A stretch of DNA of 64,000 nt from Azospirillum sp. TSA2s (GTDB lineage Bacteria; Pseudomonadota; Alphaproteobacteria; Azospirillales; Azospirillaceae), in contig NZ_CP039645.1 of the NCBI RefSeq assembly GCF_004923315.1, positions 618,731 through 682,730 on the forward strand. The letters run 5' to 3'. Below, in pieces: positions 61,241 to 64,000 of the stretch; the stretch's first letter is position 1; every line of letters starts with the position of its first letter. The position numbers were made by a program, and so were the translations under genes. Under the pieces are notes generated by a model. The model ran no database searches and was not told the DNA's origin. It saw nothing but the letters and a program-made list of their open reading frames with translations.

Positions 61241-61939
61241 TCACAGGCCGCCGGGAACCACGCCGGCGGAGATCGCCATGCGCACCAGGGTGGGCAGGCT
61301 GTCGGCCTGCATCTTCTCCATCACCCGCGCGCGGTGGATTTCCACGGTGCGCGGGCTGATCGACAGCTCGAAGGCGATGACCTTGTTCGACTTGCCGGCC
61401 ACCAGCCAGCGCAGAACGTCATGTTCCCGCGGTGTCAGGGCGGACAGGCGGGCCAGCACCTCCGGAGATGCGGAGGCGGCGGGGGGCGGCGCCGGCTGTT
61501 CCGGGGCTGCGGCCGGCGGGGCGGCGGCCGGCACCCTGCTTTCCACCGCACGGGCCAGGGCGGAGCGGACGGCGGCGAGCAGCGACTCCTCCTCGAAGGG
61601 CTTTTCGACGAAATCGACCGCCCCGGCCTTCATGGCGCGCACGGCGAGCGGCACGTCGCCATGGCCGGTCATCACCACCACCGGGATGGCGCGGCCGTCG
61701 CGGGCCAGCCGTTCCTGAACGTCGAGGCCGCTCATCTGCGGCATGCGGACGTCGACCAGCAGGCAGCCCGGCCGCGCCGGGGCGTCGGACTCCAGGAAAG
61801 CCAGCGGGGTGGAGAAGCTTTCCGCCTGGAAGCCGGCGCATTCCAGAAGGATCTGGAGGGAATCGCGGATGGCGTCGTCGTCGTCGACGATGAAGACGGT
61901 GAGGTCGGCGGACATGTCGGGCACGGCATCAGCTGGCAT
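61241..61939 (-). CDS. fixJ: FixJ-type two-component response regulator
   Basis: A 232-residue regulator. Receiver at residues about 10-125 with Asp18-Asp21 (FIVDDDD), phospho-acceptor Asp63 (LLVDVRMP), Thr91 (MTGHGD) and Lys113 (VEKPF). A long Ala/Pro linker follows (about 134-160), then a LuxR/NarL-type helix-turn-helix (SALTPREHDVLRWLVAGKSN, then KVIAFELSISPRTVEIHRARVMEKM). The start (61939) overlaps the FixL stop by 11 bases, so the two are coupled; a start at MSADL (61915) is also possible. Phosphorylated FixJ would turn on fixK. Confidence 0.92.
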   Translation of the reverse strand: MPADAVPDMSADLTVFIVDDDDAIRDSLQILLECAGFQAESFSTPLAFLESDAPARPGCLLVDVRMPQMSGLDVQERLARDGRAIPVVVMTGHGDVPLAVRAMKAGAVDFVEKPFEEESLLAAVRSALARAVESRVPAAAPPAAAPEQPAPPPAASASPEVLARLSALTPREHDVLRWLVAGKSNKVIAFELSISPRTVEIHRARVMEKMQADSLPTLVRMAISAGVVPGGL

Positions 61940-63512
61940 CGTCGGCATCCGACGTTGATAGGGGGGCGGATAAGGGAACGGTGAAGGCGAAGCTGGCGCC
62001 GGTCTCCGGCGGTTCGGCCGGCGGCTCCAGCCACAGGCGTCCTCCATGCGCCTCGATGATCGACCGGCAGATCGACAGGCCCAGCCCCATTCCGCTGCTC
62101 TTGGTGGTGACGAAGGGCTGGAACAGCTGGGCGCGCACCGTCTCCGGCACGCCGGGACCGGTGTCGAGGACGGCGACGCGGCGGAAGGCGGGCTCGTCCG
62201 GATCGGGGCCGGTGCGGACGGTCAGCACGCGCTGGTCGATCTGTGCTCCGCCCATGGATTCGATGGCGTTGCGGACGAGGTTGAGGATCACCTGCTGGAC
62301 CTGCACCTTGTCGATCAGCACCTGCGGTTCGGCGGCGTCGAAGTCGAAGCGCACATGCAGGCCCCGCTCCTTGGCGCCGACCAATGCCAGCGCGCTCGCC
62401 TCCTCCACCACCTTGTTGAGGGATTCGACAGAGCGGTGGGTCTGGCCCTTTTCGATGAAGCTGCGCAAATGGCGGATGATCTGGCCGGCGCGGGTGGCCT
62501 GGGCGCTGGCCTTGTCGACCATGTCCATCGCCTTGGTCACCGTTTCCGGACGCTCCATCAGCCGCTTGGCGGCCTTGGCGTAGTTGATCACGGCGGTCAG
62601 CGGCTGGTTCAGTTCATGGGCCAGCGTCGAGGCCATCTGGCCCATGGCGCTGACCCGGCTGACATGCAGAAGCTCCGACTGCAGTTCCTGCAACCGCCGT
62701 TCGGTGGCCTGCCGTTCGGTCAGGTCGCGGACGAAGCCGGTGAAGCAGCGCCGGCCGGCAAGCAGCACCTCCCCCACCGCCAGCTCCATCGGGAACACCG
62801 ACCCGTCGCGGCGCTGGCCGGAGACGATGCGGCCGATGCCGATGATCCGCCGCTCCCCCGTCCGCTCGTAGCGCTCCAGATAGCCGTCATGCTGCTCGCG
62901 GTAGGGCGAGGGCATCAGCATGTTGATGTTGCGGCCGATCACCTCCGCCGCCGTCCAGCCGAACAGCCGTTCGGCCGCCGGGCTGAAGGATTCGATCAGC
63001 CCCTTCTCGTCGATGACGATGATGGCCTCCGGCACCGTCTGGAGGATGGAGGTCAGCCGCGCCTCGCGCTCGCGCAGCGCCGTCTGCGCCTGTTTGGCGG
63101 CGGTCAGGTCGCGGATGATGCCGATATAGACGGGGACGCCGTCCTGCGCCGCCTCGCCGATCGACAGGTCCATGGGGAAGCAGGAGCCGTCCTTGCGCTG
63201 GCCGGTCACCTCGCGGCCGATGCCGATGATCCGCCGCTCTCCGGTGCGGTGGTAGCGTTCCAGATAGCCGTCATGCTCCTCCCGATAGGGGGAGGGCATC
63301 AGCATGTTGACGTTGCGGCCGACCACTTCTGCCGTGGTCCAGCCGAACAGGCGTTCGCAGGCCGGGTTGAAGGACGTGATCCGGCCGCGGGCGTCGATGA
63401 TGACGACCCCGTCGGGCACGGTGTCCAGCATCGCCTGCAACTGCGACAGGGCACCCCGGTTGTCTTCCCGGTCACCGGGCCGGTTATCGAGCCCGTTATT
63501 GTTGCTGGCCAC
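61929..63512 (-). CDS. fixL: FixL-type haem-PAS sensor histidine kinase with two haem-PAS-like domains
   Basis: A 527-residue kinase. PAS-A is about residues 22-138 and PAS-B about 150-265. Both carry the FixL haem signature: His80 (REEHDGY) and Arg100 (GIGREVTG) in PAS-A; His208 (REQHDGY) and Arg228 (GIGRIVSG) in PAS-B. In classical FixL only one PAS binds haem, through the equivalent His200 and Arg220 of the Bradyrhizobium enzyme. A HisKA domain follows with phospho-acceptor His299 (STLAHELNQPL), then a HATPase domain (NLVRNAIESM, DTGPG, GMGLGLS). It senses low oxygen and phosphorylates FixJ. No membrane span is predicted, so it is cytoplasmic. Confidence 0.93.
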   Translation of the reverse strand: MASNNNGLDNRPGDREDNRGALSQLQAMLDTVPDGVVIIDARGRITSFNPACERLFGWTTAEVVGRNVNMLMPSPYREEHDGYLERYHRTGERRIIGIGREVTGQRKDGSCFPMDLSIGEAAQDGVPVYIGIIRDLTAAKQAQTALREREARLTSILQTVPEAIIVIDEKGLIESFSPAAERLFGWTAAEVIGRNINMLMPSPYREQHDGYLERYERTGERRIIGIGRIVSGQRRDGSVFPMELAVGEVLLAGRRCFTGFVRDLTERQATERRLQELQSELLHVSRVSAMGQMASTLAHELNQPLTAVINYAKAAKRLMERPETVTKAMDMVDKASAQATRAGQIIRHLRSFIEKGQTHRSVESLNKVVEEASALALVGAKERGLHVRFDFDAAEPQVLIDKVQVQQVILNLVRNAIESMGGAQIDQRVLTVRTGPDPDEPAFRRVAVLDTGPGVPETVRAQLFQPFVTTKSSGMGLGLSICRSIIEAHGGRLWLEPPAEPPETGASFAFTVPLSAPLSTSDADDAS

Positions 63513-63599
63513 GTCTCACCCTCGACCTCTCATCCCTCTTCAGTCACAGAGTAGTTGAGTGCAACCGTTGGTCAAGACTGCCAATCAGGGGGCTGGCGA

Positions 63600-64000
63600 T
63601 CAGGGGAGCCCGCCTGTGGCGGCGGCCACGGCGCCGCTGCGCAGGGCGTCCTGCTCCAGGTCGTCGACGGCGAGGTTCTTCGCCTTGGCCTCCACCTCGA
63701 AATCGGCCCAGGTGAGGTGGTCGGCCACCAGCCGGTTGACGGCGTGGTTCCACATGCGCTGGGAATGGGCGCGCAGATCCTTGGTCGTCAGCCCGCGCGC
63801 CGCCAGCGCGGCATAGTCCGGCAGGCTGTCGGCCGGCCAGTCCGGCAGCAGATCCTCGCGCGACACGCTGATATGGGCGACCGGCCGCACCCCGCGCCAG
63901 GAGCCGATCACGGTGGCGATTCGCGGATCATCGGGGCGCAGATACTCGCCCTGGCTGCGGACCCAATGATGGTGGAGGTCGAGCACGACCGGCACCTGGG
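63600..64000 (-). CDS. UvdE-like UV-damage endonuclease / TIM-barrel protein, C-terminal fragment
   Basis: The last 133 residues of a protein whose start lies beyond the window end. The segment VPVVLDLHHHWVRSQGE resembles the metal-binding strand of UvdE-type TIM-barrel endonucleases, and RPVAHISVSREDLLPD follows with a further His. The C-terminal part (LTWADFEVEAKAKNLAVDDL) is longer than in classic UvdE, so it may be a related family member. Assignment is moderate. The frame reaches the window edge without a start codon. Confidence 0.55.
   Translation of the reverse strand, partial: QVPVVLDLHHHWVRSQGEYLRPDDPRIATVIGSWRGVRPVAHISVSREDLLPDWPADSLPDYAALAARGLTTKDLRAHSQRMWNHAVNRLVADHLTWADFEVEAKAKNLAVDDLEQDALRSGAVAAATGGLP

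Noticed and set aside
60690..63512. Possible nitrogen-fixation gene cluster next to fixLJ.
   Set aside because: No nif or other fix genes (such as fixNOQP) are in the window; FixLJK also control respiration and denitrification genes, so nitrogen fixation cannot be claimed.

Overview
This window is high-GC DNA from what looks like a free-living or plant-associated alphaproteobacterium. An Azospirillum-like member of the Rhodospirillales is my inference, from the FixL-FixJ-FixK oxygen-sensing set, the many ABC and TRAP uptake systems for sugars, acids and opine- or polyamine-like compounds, and the base composition; no rRNA marker is present to prove it. I saw no rRNA, tRNA, CRISPR array or replication origin.

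Layout. 1-6094: sugar-import and phosphorylation operon (ribose-type ABC ATPase cut by the window edge, two permeases, DUF4432 epimerase-like protein, ribokinase, FGGY kinase), met head-on by a LysR gene. 7274-9412: an HTH-containing hypothetical gene and a uracil/xanthine permease. 9600-13930: a small accessory island, visibly lower in GC in places, with short hypothetical genes, an intact IS66-family element with a perfect 8-bp target duplication that splits an open reading frame, a decayed transposase fragment and a DUF4926/DUF6883 gene pair. 14173-19515: lipase-like protein plus RND adaptor and pump, in the order of the Burkholderia llpE-bpeEF/ceoAB operons but without an outer-membrane channel gene. 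19757-27558: LacI regulator divergent from a TRAP transporter, a VOC protein, a RuBisCO-like protein and a DUF1537 sugar-acid kinase. 27736-34746: minus-strand operon for a multi-subunit FAD/[2Fe-2S] amine or opine oxidase with two RidA proteins and a solute-binding protein, divergent from a LysR gene. 35015-39037: polyamine-type ABC importer ending in a clear terminator. 39392-41275: parallel beta-helix protein with an N-terminal carbohydrate-binding-like domain.

41511-50023 is a long catabolic operon: NMT1/SsuABC-type importer, an enolase-superfamily enzyme, Gfo/Idh dehydrogenase, DUF993 protein, TIM-barrel isomerase and a RutR-like TetR regulator, with a near-perfect palindrome over the predicted promoter. 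50100-51908 is a GH15 glycosidase. 52084-56467 (minus) holds an Anabaena-sensory-rhodopsin-transducer-like protein, a large FAD/Fe-S dehydrogenase and an acid-sugar dehydratase-like enzyme. 56638-63512 (minus) holds AdhE, FixK, a stand-alone receiver, FixJ and a FixL in which both PAS domains carry the haem-PAS signature. The window ends in a partial UvdE-like gene.

The gaps between genes are filled by several families of GC-rich palindromic repeats. Many end about 25-35 bases before a start codon inside operons. One 62-base module inside two different repeat families keeps its stems through paired base changes. The most interesting items are the tandem haem-PAS FixL with its FixJ-box-like sites, the rhodopsin-less transducer homologue, the RuBisCO-like/DUF1537/VOC cluster, the serine-less hydrolase next to the RND pump, and the covarying repeat module.
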